A stretch of DNA of 64,000 bases from Coccinella septempunctata (GCF_907165205.1 NC_058197.1:17958766-18022765); one strand, 5' to 3'; positions 1 through 11,730 are shown, counted from the stretch's first letter. Notes: a model not told the origin generated them from the sequence alone. Numbers and translations: made by a program.

Positions 1-359
1 ATTTGTGGGCCGAGAAAGGGACGAGGGCGGAGGTACGCCCTCCGGGCTTGTTTAATGAAATCCAGAATTGCTGTATTTCCGTGCGGTTTGAAAAAATACA
101 GGGCTCCTTTCAGGAAACACATTTGGCTGTTTGGAAACTATGACAATCAATCAGTTTCTAGTGGTTAAATCAGATTAGAAGTAAGGTTGGGACTTCTGGT
201 ACATTTTACCTCACTAAGAACTCGAAAATGTATAGGCGAACAATTTATCTGATGTCCACATGCCTTCCTTGATACCGTGAGACATGAATGACCAAGCTGA
301 GGTGCTACAAGAGTGCCATTTGTCTACGATGAAGGTTGCAGCACCCTATCAGTGACTCT
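1..359. other. No gene recognised
   Basis: I see no convincing coding frame, RNA gene or repeat here. The sequence leads directly into the family 3 LINE fragment that starts near 360, so part of it may be an unrecognisable upstream portion of that element. Confidence 0.5.
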
Positions 360-893
360 TGAGATGTTGAAGTATAGAGAATATTGGCGAAAACTCTCCA
401 GAAAGGGAGCTTAAACGCTTATTACTAGCCCAGAGCCTTTCTGTGTTGAAGGGGAATGGACCTATAGGAAAGAGTTTCTGGAGAAGGCAAAAACCAAATA
501 AAAGATCAACACTCTGGAGGAATCTTCAAGGATGGATCATTCTCATTTTGACACAGTAAGATCCAAGGAGTATTTGAATCTGAAGACTGAGTTAGCCTCC
601 TCACTGGCTTCCTCCAGGACCTTGTCGCCTTAGGAAGCATATGATGGGAATGGGCTCATCAGAAACTGACGAGTGTAGATTCTGTAGAGAAGAGGATGAA
701 ACTCCTGTTCACTTGGTTACAGAACACCTTGCAAGCATGCCCAAGGAATGTCTTGGACAAGAAAATTATAGGAGGAAGCCTCTCAGAGCTGAAGGGCGAA
801 CTGTAGATGGCGCAGTTATGAAAACAGCTCTGATAGTGGTCTTAATAGACCTTAAGGTCGTAGGGGAATGTATTCCCCTCACCAAACTATGAA
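360..893 (+). mobile_element. Family 3 LINE fragment: RNase H tail and zinc-binding C-terminus
   Basis: This is a decayed 3' piece of a non-LTR retrotransposon. Around 430-530 it encodes a broken form of the linker that follows RNase H (TGPEPFC-like, then a LWRN-like motif). At 641-892 a frame gives ETDECRFCREEDETPVHLVTEH, matching the C-x2-C...H metal-binding tail of I/R1-type LINEs. The last ligand cysteine of the family (VTEC) reads as histidine here. The same nucleotides recur near 7680, 15340, 42400 and 62250, which defines the family within this window. Several frames must be combined to follow the protein, and stop codons interrupt it, so it is a pseudogene. The 3' end is near the ATTCCCCTCACC region at about 870. 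Confidence 0.75.
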
Positions 894-1286
894 CTATTGG
901 ATGCTCAAATGGCTTCATGGATACCAAAATAGGCAAGATCTTGAGTCTTGTGTGACCAACTAGTCTAGCTAGTTCTTTTGCCTGAACATCCCTTGAACAG
1001 TGAAGTGGTGGCCTCGGGAAATTGCCTGGTCGAAACAAAGATCAGCTTGAACAGAATTTTCAGCTTACTCTTTCCCATCAGAGATTATTGGTTTAGACCC
1101 CAAGGATCTGTATCTTTCGGATAGTCAATGTAACCTTATGAAGTCTTTACCTGGAGAAAAACCTTTGCTCAAGCTTCATCTAGAGGTGGTTCCTGCAGCA
1201 ACAAGTTGGTACTGGAAGGTGACTTTTATCTAATAGCTTGTTTGTGAAATATAATAGATCGCTCTAATGAAGACTTCAACAAGTCT
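894..1286. other. No gene recognised
   Basis: Nothing recognisable. The 90-codon minus-strand frame at 766-1038 overlaps the family 3 fragment in antisense and is most likely a chance frame. Confidence 0.5.
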
Positions 1287-1392
1287 ACAATATCTTTAAA
1301 TTAATATATTCGGAGCCCAATACAGAAATTCAGCTCATCTGATGAGGAGATCTATAGGATGAAATCAACCAAGAACCCAACTATAAAAAAAC
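1287..1392 (+). repeat. 106-bp direct repeat, copy 1
   Basis: This segment, from ACAATATCTTTAAATT to an AACTATAAAAAAAC end, is repeated almost unchanged at 1771-1876. The two copies differ at only a few positions. They lie in the same orientation with 378 bp between them. The ends are not TG...CA, so this is not an obvious LTR pair. It may be a local duplication or the ends of a small unclassified element. Confidence 0.85.
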
Positions 1393-1770
1393 TATATCTC
1401 GTTGCCAAGCTGCTCGTAAAAAACTGAAAATACTGCGACTGTCCTGGATATTCACGCAATGATGTCGGAACTCAGCAGGGTTAGGGTTTGAAAACGGCGG
1501 CACAGAAACACGGCGGTTTATCTCCGAATGCTTTCTGTTCCCTCCGGGGTTCACACACCAGATGAGATTCGTAGCGACAGTAGATGTGGACACTGGCAAG
1601 TTAGAAAAAAATGAAAGGCAGTTCAACCGTGAGTACGTTCTGCACCCCTCGGGTTTTCACACCAGCACCACACCGGACTAATCAACATTTTAATGACTAT
1701 AAGATGGAACTGAAAATTTTTGACACTCGAAAAGATCAATTAAACACTAGAATGGAATTGTAGGTTTGAA
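1393..1770. other. 378-bp interior between two direct repeats
   Basis: This is the sequence enclosed by the 106-bp direct repeats. It has an 81-codon minus-strand frame (1381-1626) that resembles nothing I know. If the flanking repeats are terminal repeats, this would be the body of a very short non-autonomous element. Confidence 0.45.
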
Positions 1771-1876
1771 ACAATATCTTTAAATTCATATATTCGAAGC
1801 CCAATACAGAAATTCAGCTCATCTGATGATGAGATCCATGAGATGAAATCAACCAAGAACCCAACTATAAAAAAAC
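1771..1876 (+). repeat. 106-bp direct repeat, copy 2
   Basis: Second copy of the repeat at 1287-1392, in the same orientation. It includes the shared GCCCAATACAGAAATTCAGC core and ends in the same A-rich tract. The near-identity suggests a fairly recent duplication. Confidence 0.85.
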
Positions 1877-3410
1877 AAGTCTATCATACAGGAGAAGAAA
1901 TGCAAATGAGATATTTTCACAATGAAATTCGAAACCAACACATGAACAATTATAATTGTTGATCCGACCCTATATCGAATCGACAATTTCGCTTAATGAC
2001 CATACCAATTGTGGCGAACGAAATTGATATTAAAATTGCAACATATAGATATCAGTCGTTCCGTTTTTAGCATTCAATTAAAATTGATGAATTGATATAC
2101 CCAAACATGCGTCAGTTTTGTATATTTGTATGGATAAAAAAGTGAACTCTCTCTTTTATCTCAATTGAATCAACTCTATGAATTTCCATCAGACATCCAA
2201 TGATGTAGGACCATAATAGTAGGCGTTATATCGATAAAAAGCATTATTTCTTTCCCTGATATCCATTTTTCCGTGTTTCTTCCCCTTTCCTCCATTACTG
2301 CCAGAAGAAAGTCCTGCCAGGAAACTCTTGATGGGGGGTTCAGTCCTTTCACAGCTTTCCGAGCGTCACAAAGTCCCGACAACTCCGAGTGGAGCATAGT
2401 TCAAGCCAATTCCCATACGAAATACAGCGTAAGTACGGGAATAATTGCCAAAACCGCCTTCCATCGCGGTTTGCGAACGTTAAAGGCTAAACTAATCACG
2501 AGAACCTAATTGAGCGATTGTTTTCCAGGGCCTCAGAGTAATGTGGCTCTGAGGACTGATGTAACTCCGGTCCAGGTGACGTTGGGAATGCCTTGGGAAG
2601 ACTGTAATCGATCATTTGATGTCTGATAGGTGGAGAGAGGTCGAATGGAGTTTTTTGATGGATCTTGTTAGGCCTGTGGGATTTCTAGAGATGTCTGGGA
2701 TTCCAATTAGGTTTTAACCACTCGCAAGGGTAGATTGAGCTGGTTTGTAGTGTACAAACATCAAATAAAACTCCAAGAGATCAAGTTAACCTGAAGAATA
2801 ATCCTTCTTGCACTAGCTTGAAAGGAAAATGGTCGAAAAATGCACCCCAACGTATCGGCCACCTCTGCAGCATGCGAAGCACCCCAAAATAGTAAATAAA
2901 AGTCGCCAATCCCCGATCATTCGTCATGAATACCAACTCAACGACTCGGCTATTTCCAGCGGAATATTCAGCAACAAACATCCGAGATATTTCGGGAGGG
3001 ATTTACTTCCGAGCTCCGACGACAGGTTCTGGAAAGGGGGATAACTGAAGACTTCCTCGCCAGGGCCAAGTACGTGATGAAATTCCTTTATTAAAAGTTT
3101 TTACGGGCGTCGCATAAAAGGAGCAGCCGGAGACCGTTGTTTTCGGGCACTTCTGCTAGGATATTGGCCGGTTTCGTGGAACAAACCTAATTGTTCGTCT
3201 CGCATTTTTGTTCTCGACAGTTTTCCGGTGGCAAAAACGAACAGTCGACGGGATGTTTGTTTTCAATTAGGTTTTTGGTAGGTTTCCAGATTATGGCGAC
3301 TCCATTACGAGAGAGCTTCTGTCTTCCGGAATTATTATTTGGTCGATTGGAGACCTCAGTATCGTTGGGAGGTTCCTGGAGGCGGTTGTGATATGATCAT
3401 TGCAACCCTA
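1877..3410. other. No gene recognised
   Basis: Unique-looking AT-rich sequence. Short overlapping frames occur on both strands at 2176-2509 and 2781-3044, but none shows a recognisable domain. Confidence 0.5.
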
Positions 3411-3415
3411 GTGCC

Positions 3416-3720
3416 TTCCTTCGTCTAATGTCTTTTTTTTTGTCGTCAGATTCAGTATTACATGTCTCACTTTCAATCATCTTCTTCCTGTCCTTCTTGA
3501 ACGTCATCTCTTCCATTTTTTCCTCCAACTTTTCCTGCCATCATTGCCCTCTGCTGCCTATCTGAGTCATTCTCGACCTACAAGTCATTTTTCCTCTAAT
3601 CATCATCCCCCTTTTCCATTCTATCCTCCTACATCTACACTTCCAACCCCCTACTCTTTCTTCTTCTCCACAACCACTTTTCTGGTCCCAGATCATCAGC
3701 TTTACACCATTGTCCTATTG
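3416..3720 (+). repeat. Pyrimidine-rich tract
   Basis: About 300 bp in which the + strand is strongly enriched in C and T (for example runs such as CCTCCAACTTTTCC and TTTCTTCTTCTCC). The 73-codon frame at 3544-3765 is a translation of this biased composition (Ser/Pro/Phe/Tyr-rich) and probably not a protein. Such strand asymmetry occurs in introns and intergenic DNA. Confidence 0.6.
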
Positions 3721-3883
3721 CATCTCAAGATTGCAACTCTATATTATAGATTATGCAGATCTTAGAGGGAGTTGCGTTGCACTGCGACTTCAAGACCTAC
3801 TATGAAATCGACTATCAGACCTGTTTATGCAGCTGTGTCTTCTTCAGCTTGCCGTAAAGTTCCTGAGTTCTAAGTATCTGGAA

Positions 3884-4341
3884 TATTATTATTTGAACCG
3901 GGGTCGTTATGGCTCGATTAGCTTTCCAGGAACTGCGACCCTGTAGATCTTTTGTTCTCTACCATACTCATTCCTAGGAACCCAAGGAGGTCGTCAATGG
4001 TGTTGATAAAACCGACAACATCCCTAGGGGCCTTGGCCGTTACCACGTGAGAATCCAGGACCGGTTTCCCCATATGAATAGTTCATACGCCAGCCAGCTC
4101 TAAACACTTGCATACCATGTCTTCAGCTGTTTCTGCTTCTGATCCAAAGAGCCTACAAATCTCATCTGCTGACTCTCCCATACGGTACAAATGATATTTG
4201 TACCGACAGTGCCTCGTCAGCAGTTCCACCATCACCCGAAGCTCAGCTCGTTACAGCTTTAGCAGTTTTCTGGTGTAGGTCAGTGAAATCATCACGAATT
4301 TCTTTGACTGAGTGAGTCCAGGAGTGTTTCTCCAGAGATTT
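3884..4341 (-). mobile_element. Family 1 LINE fragment, 3' end, long-UTR subtype
   Basis: On the minus strand this is the 3' end of an I-clade-like LINE. The protein follows the family pattern (TPGLTQSKKF, LLTGHCRYKYHLY, CRLCGSEAETAEHM, DVVGFINTIDDLLG) but is broken by substitutions and small indels, so no long frame survives. The 3' UTR carries the roughly 36-bp segment containing AAAAGATCTACA that only some copies retain, and the copy ends at a TAATAAT-type tail (3884-3892 read in reverse). It is 5' truncated near 4341. Confidence 0.85.
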
Positions 4342-6032
4342 CCCTCACACCAAGGCATTCTTCCTACCCATGGAAATACGCACTGGTATAGCCTTCATCA
4401 AAGACGGAAAAATGATGTAGCAAACAGTGAACTTTCCTCTGGTATCAGCGGCAAGGATGATCTTCGTTGTGCAGTTATTTGGTGCACTAGGTGTCCTCAA
4501 TTTCCATAATGATTATAAGGTTCTGGTCGACCCTTGCATAATCTTGCACGGTGGTAATTCCGATCGATATGCCAAGAATCATTCTACAACGTTTCGTCCA
4601 GATATCAATCATTCGAATTTCGCTGGCCATTTTTCAACCAGATGGATTTTCAGCTCTAAACATGTTTCTATCGGATTCCGATCGCCGGAATGAAAAGTTG
4701 CACCAGAAGCGTAGCGATAAAAAACAAAAGAGTCGACGTTCGCGAAAACATCCAACGAATTTGCATCCGAATATGGAAATTTTTGCGTTTCGTTCGGCTA
4801 AACGAGCGATTTTCCAATTTCCAGAAGTGTAATTTCATAGTCCCGGACCTCATTCCGCGTCTATTCTGTCTGGAAAATGAGAGCATTCCAGGTTAATGAA
4901 CTGAATTTTGCCGGACCGAGCAGCTAATGGCCTCGGATGCGGTTTGCACCGAAAATACGCGTGAAAGTGTTTTTTCCGGAATTTTTTACACGGGAGCGAA
5001 TTTATGGATAGTTCCGCGGAAATTCCCATTGAAATCCTAGTTGGACGAGGTGTTACAGACCGTGAAATGGCTACTCATTCAACATACACATTTCCCACAC
5101 ATCACTGATCAAATTTCCGATGCCTATTTGTGATCAAACGCCAAACAAACAAACTTTCTTCCAACATTATGATATAGGAGACAATTGGAAGTCAGAATCT
5201 CTTCAAAACTAATCTAAACCCCATCCCAGATGCAGTTCCCGAGCCTCAGACTCGACGAAACCTAACTCCAACCTTCTCCAGCTCCTCGGAGTTTCCAGAT
5301 TAACTCGCAACCACTACACTCCTCCTAATCTTCTAGGAAACCCGAGTGGAGCAAGCGGTGTCCCGAACAATGAGAAAGAAAAGTCCCTTTCAATCATTGA
5401 ACCACACTAATACTGGGTCTCACCCCTTCATTCCAGTTCCCTTCCGTCAGTCCCAACTGAACAATGCTCCGCATTCTTTTCATATTTGGCCCGGTTTTAA
5501 TCTCTTGAGTGGAAATATGGAATTAGAGGTGGGGAAGATTCAATTCAGGAGTCTGTTTTCGAGGGGTTTTTTTCGGTGGGGTAGGACGGCCTTCCTTTGT
5601 GGTTTGCCGGGAGTTTCTCTCCCCAGAGGGAGTTTTATCAGGGCTTGAGGAAGAAGGGTGATGATATAAATGTGGATCTCTCAATTGGAAACGGATATGT
5701 GTCGTGGAAGGTTAATTGGTCATCGAAAATCGAGTTGTGAGTAATTGGATATTTTTTCCGACACTTGACGATCGATCAACTTGTCTTATCCTCTCAAATC
5801 GAGTTTGATCGAATGTTTTATTAGTAGATGTAAGTTGATATGACACATCAACCAGAGAAAGATGCAGATTGATTTGGAAAAGGGTTGGATACGACTAGAA
5901 TTTGCCTTCTCAAGCAGACCTCAAGCCTTGAAGGGTATACCTCTTTTCTGTGGGTACGTTCACCTATACCACATACAGGTAATCAGGATCAATGAAAGGA
6001 AATTGTGTTTAATCGAGCCATAAAAGGGCTAG
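4342..6032. other. No gene recognised
   Basis: Unique-looking sequence rich in short TTTTCCG/CGGAAA words. Overlapping frames of 65-100 codons on both strands (for example 4551-4832 and 5346-5648) show no domain I recognise and are probably chance. Confidence 0.5.
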
Positions 6033-6688
6033 GTTAGCCTTCAGGGAACTGCGACCATGTAGGTCTTTTGATCTCTACCCTACTCATTCATAGGAACCCA
6101 AGAAGGTCGTCAATGTTATTGATAAAACCGACAACATCCTTGGCTGTCATCTCGTGAGCATCCAGGACCGGTTTCCCCATACGAATGGTTCTTAGGCCAT
6201 CCAGCTCTAGACACTTGCATATCATGTGTTCAGCTGTTTCTGCTTCTGATCCACAGAGCCTACAAATCTCATCTACTGACTTTCCCATACAGTACAAATG
6301 ATATTTGTACCGACAGTGCCCTGTCAGCAGTCCCACCATCACCTGAAGCTCAGCTCGTGACAGCTTTAGCAGTTTTCTGGTGAATGTCGAATTTCTTTGA
6401 CTGAGTAACTCCAGGAGTGTTTCTCCAGAAGGTTCTGTTGTACAACTCCCATTGTTGGACTTATATTGCTATTTTCCAAGCTCACAGAAAGGCTCAGGTC
6501 CAGCAGGTCTTAACCTTGATGGTCTTTTTGCAAGTTCCTCGGCTTTTTCATTTCCTTCAACACCACAATGCCCTGGTACCCATGGTAGAGTCACTTTATT
6601 GCCTCTGGCCAGTTGGTTTATGGTATTACGACACTCCCATGACAGCAGAGATCCCTTACAGTGTGATTCCAGGGACCTCAGCACATAT
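6033..6688 (-). mobile_element. Family 1 LINE fragment with partial RNase H, long-UTR subtype
   Basis: A minus-strand 3' fragment of about 650 bp. It starts inside RNase H: the frame at 6469-6684 reads LRSLESHC...TLPWVPGHCGVEGNEKAEELAKR, containing the last RNase H motif (H...NEKA-E, with the usual D of KADEL replaced by E). The frame at 6088-6342 gives LLTGHCRYKYHLY, the CRLCGSEAETAEHM zinc motif and DVVGFINNIDDLLGFL, followed by the normal stop. A small deletion has removed the APK of the family's TAKAPKDVV. Plus-strand frames at 6417-6805 are antisense shadows of this copy. 5' truncated near 6688, with the junction near an ATATACTGAGG segment. Confidence 0.9.
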
Positions 6689-7479
6689 ACTGAGGTAGCT
6701 GAGCAATTATATTGGCCTCTTCATTGCCTTCGATACTTGAGTGACCTTGTTATTCTTGCCTCACATACAGAGAGTTTGAATTTCTCGTGTCTGATGCAGA
6801 ATTGATCTTTTCAAACCTAACCCAGGACAAATGAATAGCTGGGTTTAGAATCCCTACAGCCCCCTCTCATTCTGATCCATCTTACGACTATATTCATGAT
6901 TTGTTATATTTCAAAACCTACCTGACGACAAATTCCTCTTCACATCGCCATGAAAAACCCACAATCAACTCGCAAACGTAGACAAATTCCAACGTAGTCG
7001 AATTATCTGGAACCTAATCGATAATCTCCGTGCCAGCGATCGTAACAAGCCCGTTTTTGGCACGAATTTTACACAGACGCCCAGTAATAACAACGTCGCC
7101 TTCGGTTATTCGCATAAAACGACATCGTTTTATGACAAATATATTCAGGAATGAGGTAGTTAATCCACCTTCCCAACAAAGGAACTGATGAATGCAGAAA
7201 CGGGCCCCATTAATTTCCCGGCGAACAACTGTAGGGCCGAATTTATTTTTCCGCTCTCTCTCGTCACGAAAAAAACGGGGGGTGGTGGGGGAGGGAGGGG
7301 GAAATCCGAGTTCAGGTCACGGGACGCCTTAGGGGGATGAATTATGGGAGGCTAACCGAATTTTCGTTTTTCGCTCAAGGTACGTGGGGAGGAACGGCTG
7401 TTTTTTCGTTGGGGTTGGTCTGTGGGGTGATTTGCGTTTTTGCTCGCCAAAAATATGGTGGTGATTTTTACACTGGACA
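6689..7479. other. No gene recognised
   Basis: Unique-looking sequence. Its one notable object is the G-run cluster listed separately at 7277-7301. Confidence 0.5.
7277..7301 (+). other. G-quadruplex-type motif
   Basis: Four or more runs of three or more G with loops of one to four bases (GGGGGG-TGGT-GGGGG-A-GGG-A-GGGGG). This fits the standard G3+N1-7 pattern for a potential G-quadruplex. No gene or promoter can be assigned next to it. Confidence 0.6.
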
Positions 7480-7835
7480 CAGTACTAATCAGATCAGTAG
7501 AAAATTCCTTTACAATAATCATGAAGAGCTTATGGAGAACAAGAAACAGACAGAGAATTACTCTGGAGGTATCTTCCGGAACTGGAACACTACATACAAT
7601 TCCTTGAGGACCTGAACATTGCGGGATCTTAGGAAAATCTGGATATTAGCAAGGACATGAGGCATTATCGCCTCAGGAAGCACGTGATGGGAATGGGTTT
7701 AGCAGAAACTGTCGATTGCAGATTCTATGGGGAGAAGGATGAAACTCCAGATAACCTAGTGACAGAATGCCTCGTCATTGGACGCTTGTGGGAGCAAAGA
7801 GGTACCTCCTTGAAGTTATGCCAGATACTAGCCTT
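7480..7835 (+). mobile_element. Family 3 LINE fragment directly abutting family 1
   Basis: This encodes a decayed RNase H linker (ENKKQTENYSGGIFRNW at about 7530-7590) and then, at 7657-7866, LRKHVMGMGLAETVDCRFYGEKDETPDNLVTECLVIGRL. The C-x2-C pair of the zinc-binding tail has lost its second cysteine (CRFY instead of CRFC). The family 3 match stops near 7830, where a GCCTTTCTGTGGGCT word shared with family 1 begins and the reading moves into family 1 RNase H. The two families are therefore joined head to tail, by adjacent insertion, recombination or template switching. Confidence 0.75.
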
Positions 7836-8714
7836 TCTGTGGGCTCGGAAAGACATGGTTTACTGATGGATCAACACCAAAAAGAGGCACTGGCATTGGC
7901 ATATATGGACCTAAACTGAGTGTCTCTAAAGCCCTGGGAAGTTAACCCTCTATTTTACAGACTGAGACACTGACTGTTTATGTATACGCTCAGGAGTGTC
8001 TTAAAATGAACCTCAAATGGCCCATGGACAGCCAAGCCACGCTGAGGTCACTGGAATCACACTGCCAGGGATCTCTGCTGACATAGGAGTGCCGTAATAC
8101 CATAAGGCAACTGGCCAGAGGCAATAAAGTGACTCTACTTTGGGTACCGGGGCATTGTGTTGAAGAAAAAGAAAAAGCCGATGAATCTGCACCAAGAACA
8201 TCAAGGTTAACACCTGCTGGACCTACTGTGGGCTTGGAAAAGACCAATATAAGGCAGTGGTCCAACACTGGGAGTTGAACAACAGAATAACCCTCTGGAG
8301 GAACACTCCTGGACTTACTCAGTCAAACAAATTTGTGATGATTTCACCGACCTACACCAGGAAACTGCTAAAGCTGTCACGATCTGAACTTCGGGTGATG
8401 GTGGGACTGCTGACAAGGCACTGTCACTATAAATATCATTTGTACCGTATGGGAAAGTCAGCAGATGAGATTTGTAGGCTCTGTGGATCAGAAGCAGAAA
8501 CAGCTGAACACATGGTATGCAAGTGTCCAGAGCTGGCTTGCCTTAGAACCATTTATATAGGAAAACTAGTCTTCGACACTCACGAGGTAACGGCCAAGGC
8601 CCCTAAGGATGTTGTCGGTTTTATCAACACCATAGACGACCTCCTTGGGTTCCTATGAATGAGTAGGGTAGGCTAATCGAGCCACAACGACCCTGGTTCA
8701 AATAATAATAATAC
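7836..8714 (+). mobile_element. Family 1 LINE, longest copy: RNase H plus zinc-binding tail plus 3' end
   Basis: The most complete family 1 copy. RNase H starts at about 7853 with WFTDGS (first catalytic Asp), then QTETL (Glu, about 7960), DSQATLRSL (Asp, about 8030) and PGHC...EKADE (last Asp, about 8185). Stop codons after LG.S and in LLT.EC, and frame changes near 8150-8260, break this half. The frame at 8257-8658 is intact: WELNNRITLWRNTPGL, LLTRHCHYKYHLYRM, the CRLCGSEAETAEHM zinc motif and a C-terminal DDLLGFL. The 3' UTR is the short subtype, ending in AATAATAATAAT at about 8700-8714, the TAA-repeat ending typical of I-clade LINEs. Not functional, but the best reference for the family in this window. 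Confidence 0.92.
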
Positions 8715-9887
8715 GGGTGCAGTTTCTATGGGGGAGAGGATCATCTGCTGACCAAAAACAGTTAAATAATAGAGGTCGAAGATTGGATTCCGTCCCGAAG
8801 AAAACAACTACTTCTAACCAATTTTCCGTTCGATGAAACAAAGGGCAGAACTGTCAACCTTCATCTGAATAATACAATCGTCGTAATGGGCTCCTGATGA
8901 AAATTGACGTCTCGTACGAAAGCGGGTCCCATCCAAACAAGCCCGCGATCTTTTGTGTCTCCTCTTTGACGACACTCACGTCCTCGATTGTTCGCAACCG
9001 GATGTTTTTCGAAGAAGCGATATCTGACGACCTTCTGCATCTGTTTTGCTGGGGAGACTCATTCGTATGCCCCTTTACAGTCGGCGACTGGGGGGAGAGA
9101 GGGAAGTTGCTTTGATAACTCAAGCTCGGGATTATTAGCATCCAGGATTTTCTTCGAGGCTTCTTCGACGATGAAAAAATGAATAATGGGGTGAGGGATC
9201 TAGGGAAGTTTCTGCCCATTCAGGAGACGATGAAGGCTATGAAAGTATAAAGTAAAGATTGGCATCGAATCCAGTTGTAAGGGGAGATTAATCAGTGAAA
9301 AACCCAGGAAAAGAAGTGATAGACATTGATTCATCCCTTTCTCTCTTACATGATTAACTCCATTTACAATGATGGTTACTCTAGCAGCCTAACATAGTGA
9401 AACGGGAACAATTCTACTCCCAATCGAGTTTTAGGGGTGAAATGAATTATGACGCTGGTACGGTGAGCATCTTACCCTCTAATTCCACCACTCCTAATTT
9501 ACAAGGGACACCTCTTTGTTCCCGGTATCGGGAAACGACAAGATTTCATTAATAACCCCTAAATATGCGTGGGATACGGCATAACTCACGGCTATTATAT
9601 TCCCCTAGATTATCGGAGTTTTGATTTATGAGGCAGATTACGCATGATTTTCGATAAGGCGGCAGCAGCGGGGATTTTCGAGTTGACCCTAGCTGTTTGT
9701 ATACCGGTGCTGATCAGAGATGGAAGTTCGGTAGGAAATTGAGGTCCCCAGAGAGCGGAAAAGATGGTCTTGACCTGACGGGGTGTTAAGCCTACCCTAC
9801 CGCTGTTATGGTACGATTGGGTCAGCTTGAAAGTTTTTCAACTCTTCTGGATAAGCTTAACTCTTTACTTCGAGGTCGTCGTTAGCC
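8715..9887. other. No gene recognised
   Basis: Unique-looking sequence. A 121-codon minus frame (8854-9219) and overlapping plus frames occupy the same bases without a recognisable domain. Confidence 0.5.
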
Positions 9888-10290
9888 TTCCGGGAACTGC
9901 GACCATGTAGATCTTTTGTTCTTTACCCTACTCATTGATAGGAACCCAAGGAGGTCGTCAATGGTGTTGATAAAACCGACAACATCCTTAGGAACCTTGG
10001 CTGTTACCTCGTGAGTATCCAGGACAGGTTTCTCCATATGAGTGGTTCTTAAGCCAGCCAGCTCTGGACACTTGTTTCTGCTTCTGATCCACAGAGCCTA
10101 CAAATCTCATCTGCCAACTTTCCCATACGTTATAAAGGATATTTGCACCGACAATGCCCTGTCAGCAGTGCCAACATCACCCGAAACTCAGCTCGTGACA
10201 GCTTTAGCAGTTTTCTGGTGTAGGTCGGTGAAATCATCACGAATTTCTTTGACTGAGTACGTCCAGGGATGTTTCTTCAGAGGTTTATCC
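9888..10290 (-). mobile_element. Family 1 LINE fragment, 3' end, long-UTR subtype
   Basis: A minus-strand 3' fragment running from the TPGLTQSKKF region (about 10260) to the 3' UTR. It retains the long-UTR segment (AAAAGATCTACATGGTCGC read in reverse at about 9904-9922). The zinc-motif region has lost bases around 10070-10090, where the EHMVCK-coding part is missing, so the protein is frameshifted. The TAATAAT tail is absent or unrecognisable. Confidence 0.85.
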
Positions 10291-10339
10291 TGGAAAAGCA
10301 TTCCAGACTGGAAGACTGCGAAAGGTTCGTCGGGAACTT

Positions 10340-10560
10340 TAACACTTTGAGATCTAAGAAGTATCTGGATCTTATGAAGAAGCTACACTTCTTACTAAAT
10401 TTCTCACAGTTTATTGTTGATTAATGGGAATGGGTCTAGAAGAAACTGAAGAGTGAAGGATAAAACTGTACCTATATCACCTGCTGATTGAGGTGAAACT
10501 TGCAGAAGCTAACATCCTTGAAGCAATACCAAATACTGCAGTTTATTGAAGCTTTAGTAC
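10340..10560 (+). mobile_element. Degenerate family 3 LINE fragment
   Basis: ATGGGAATGGGTCTAGAAGA at about 10423 followed by AACTGAAGAGTG matches the family 3 zinc-tail segment seen at 641 and 62250. The flanking sequence keeps only scattered similarity. No frame is open. It directly follows the family 1 copy ending near 10290. Confidence 0.5.
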
Positions 10561-11441
10561 TGAATGGTGGACTGTGATCGACATAGAGGTGAAATATCAT
10601 TCACTTAAGGTGATTTTATTCCCCTCCAGCAATCATCAGAGGTAACAACAAGGAAGAACAATAGAGCGATCATCAAGGTACATTCTCAAAGCCAAATAAA
10701 CTCGTCGAAAAGCGATATACCAACAAAATAATTCAAACAGAAGAGAACAAACTCCTGCAGTACTCAGCGCCTGGCTGCCGGTCATCGATAAGATAAATAT
10801 AAAACCAATTCGTGACCTCCACATGTCGCACTTGCTTCTAGGAGCTCCACGTCTCAGAAAACTCACCAGATTTCTGCTTCCTTTCACTGCCTTGCCCTCG
10901 AATTCCAATTCCCCAAACCGCCACCGTAAGTAACCCCGCGCCCTCATTGCTCAATTTCCAGATTGCGCGACATATATCTCGCAGAGATAGACCCCGCATC
11001 CCCCCATCTCCAGGTAGATTATAAACAAACATCGGCTCGCATACATTTCCATAATCTTCGTTAATTACTAGAGTAAGGAAACAACGGGGTACGTGGTTGC
11101 GGGATAACCCGTCTCGTACAATCGAAGATGTACACAATAACGTACGGAACGCGCCTCCGTGCTACTCTATGGTCGCAGCATCGAGTAAACACGGATTTTC
11201 CGTTCGAGTGATGGATTTATGGAGATTGCAACGTGGGGATGAGCGAGGATGAAGGGGGGGTTTTGCTGCTACGCATTCGTTACAATGGGGGAGGTTAATA
11301 TTTACTTGTGTGTAAAGATAATCTTGTGATGGAGTTACTCTCCCGGATGCAGATTGGATTTTGGGAGGTTCCTGCTGGATCTTTCAGTATTTGGGGAGAT
11401 GAGGGACCTTAGAGAACTCATTGGAAGGGTAGCCAGATGAC
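10561..11441. other. No gene recognised
   Basis: Minus frames at 10636-10947 (103 codons) and 10838-11137 (99 codons) overlap each other and show no domain. They may be chance frames. Confidence 0.5.
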
Positions 11442-11730
11442 TTTAAATAGTAATTTCTTGAAAAACAATTATAGGCAATGCTGCATGTAAGATGTAGGAT
11501 AAATTAATATTGCTTGTGAAAGTCAGAACAGATATATTAGTGCAATTGACTGAATATTGGTGGAGTTAGCAAAATATTAGTGAAGTTATCAAAATATTAG
11601 TCCAGTTAGCAAAATATTGGTGGAGTTGGCCAAATATTTGGTGGTGTTACCAAAATATTGGTGGAGTTACCGAAATATGGCTGAAGTTAGCAAAATATTG
11701 TTGAAATTAGGAGGATATTGGTGGAGTTTT
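11442..11730 (+). repeat. 289-bp block, copy 1, containing roughly 20-bp satellite
   Basis: The block begins TTTAAATAGTAATTTCTTGA and passes through a unique-like lead (about 110 bp, including GTGAAAGTCAGAACAG at about 11516). It then runs into a tandem array of a roughly 20-bp unit of the form AATATTGGTGGAGTTAGCAA. The whole block is repeated starting at 11731, giving a period of 289 bp. Together with 13546-13924 it forms the left arm of an inverted structure. Confidence 0.9.

Noticed and set aside
1287..1876. LTR retrotransposon in miniature
   Set aside because: The repeats do not start with TG or end with CA, and no primer-binding site, polypurine tract or target duplication is visible. 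Kept only as a direct repeat.
6417..6805. Plus-strand frames of 93-117 codons
   Set aside because: They are antisense to the family 1 RNase H/zinc-tail copy at 6033-6688.
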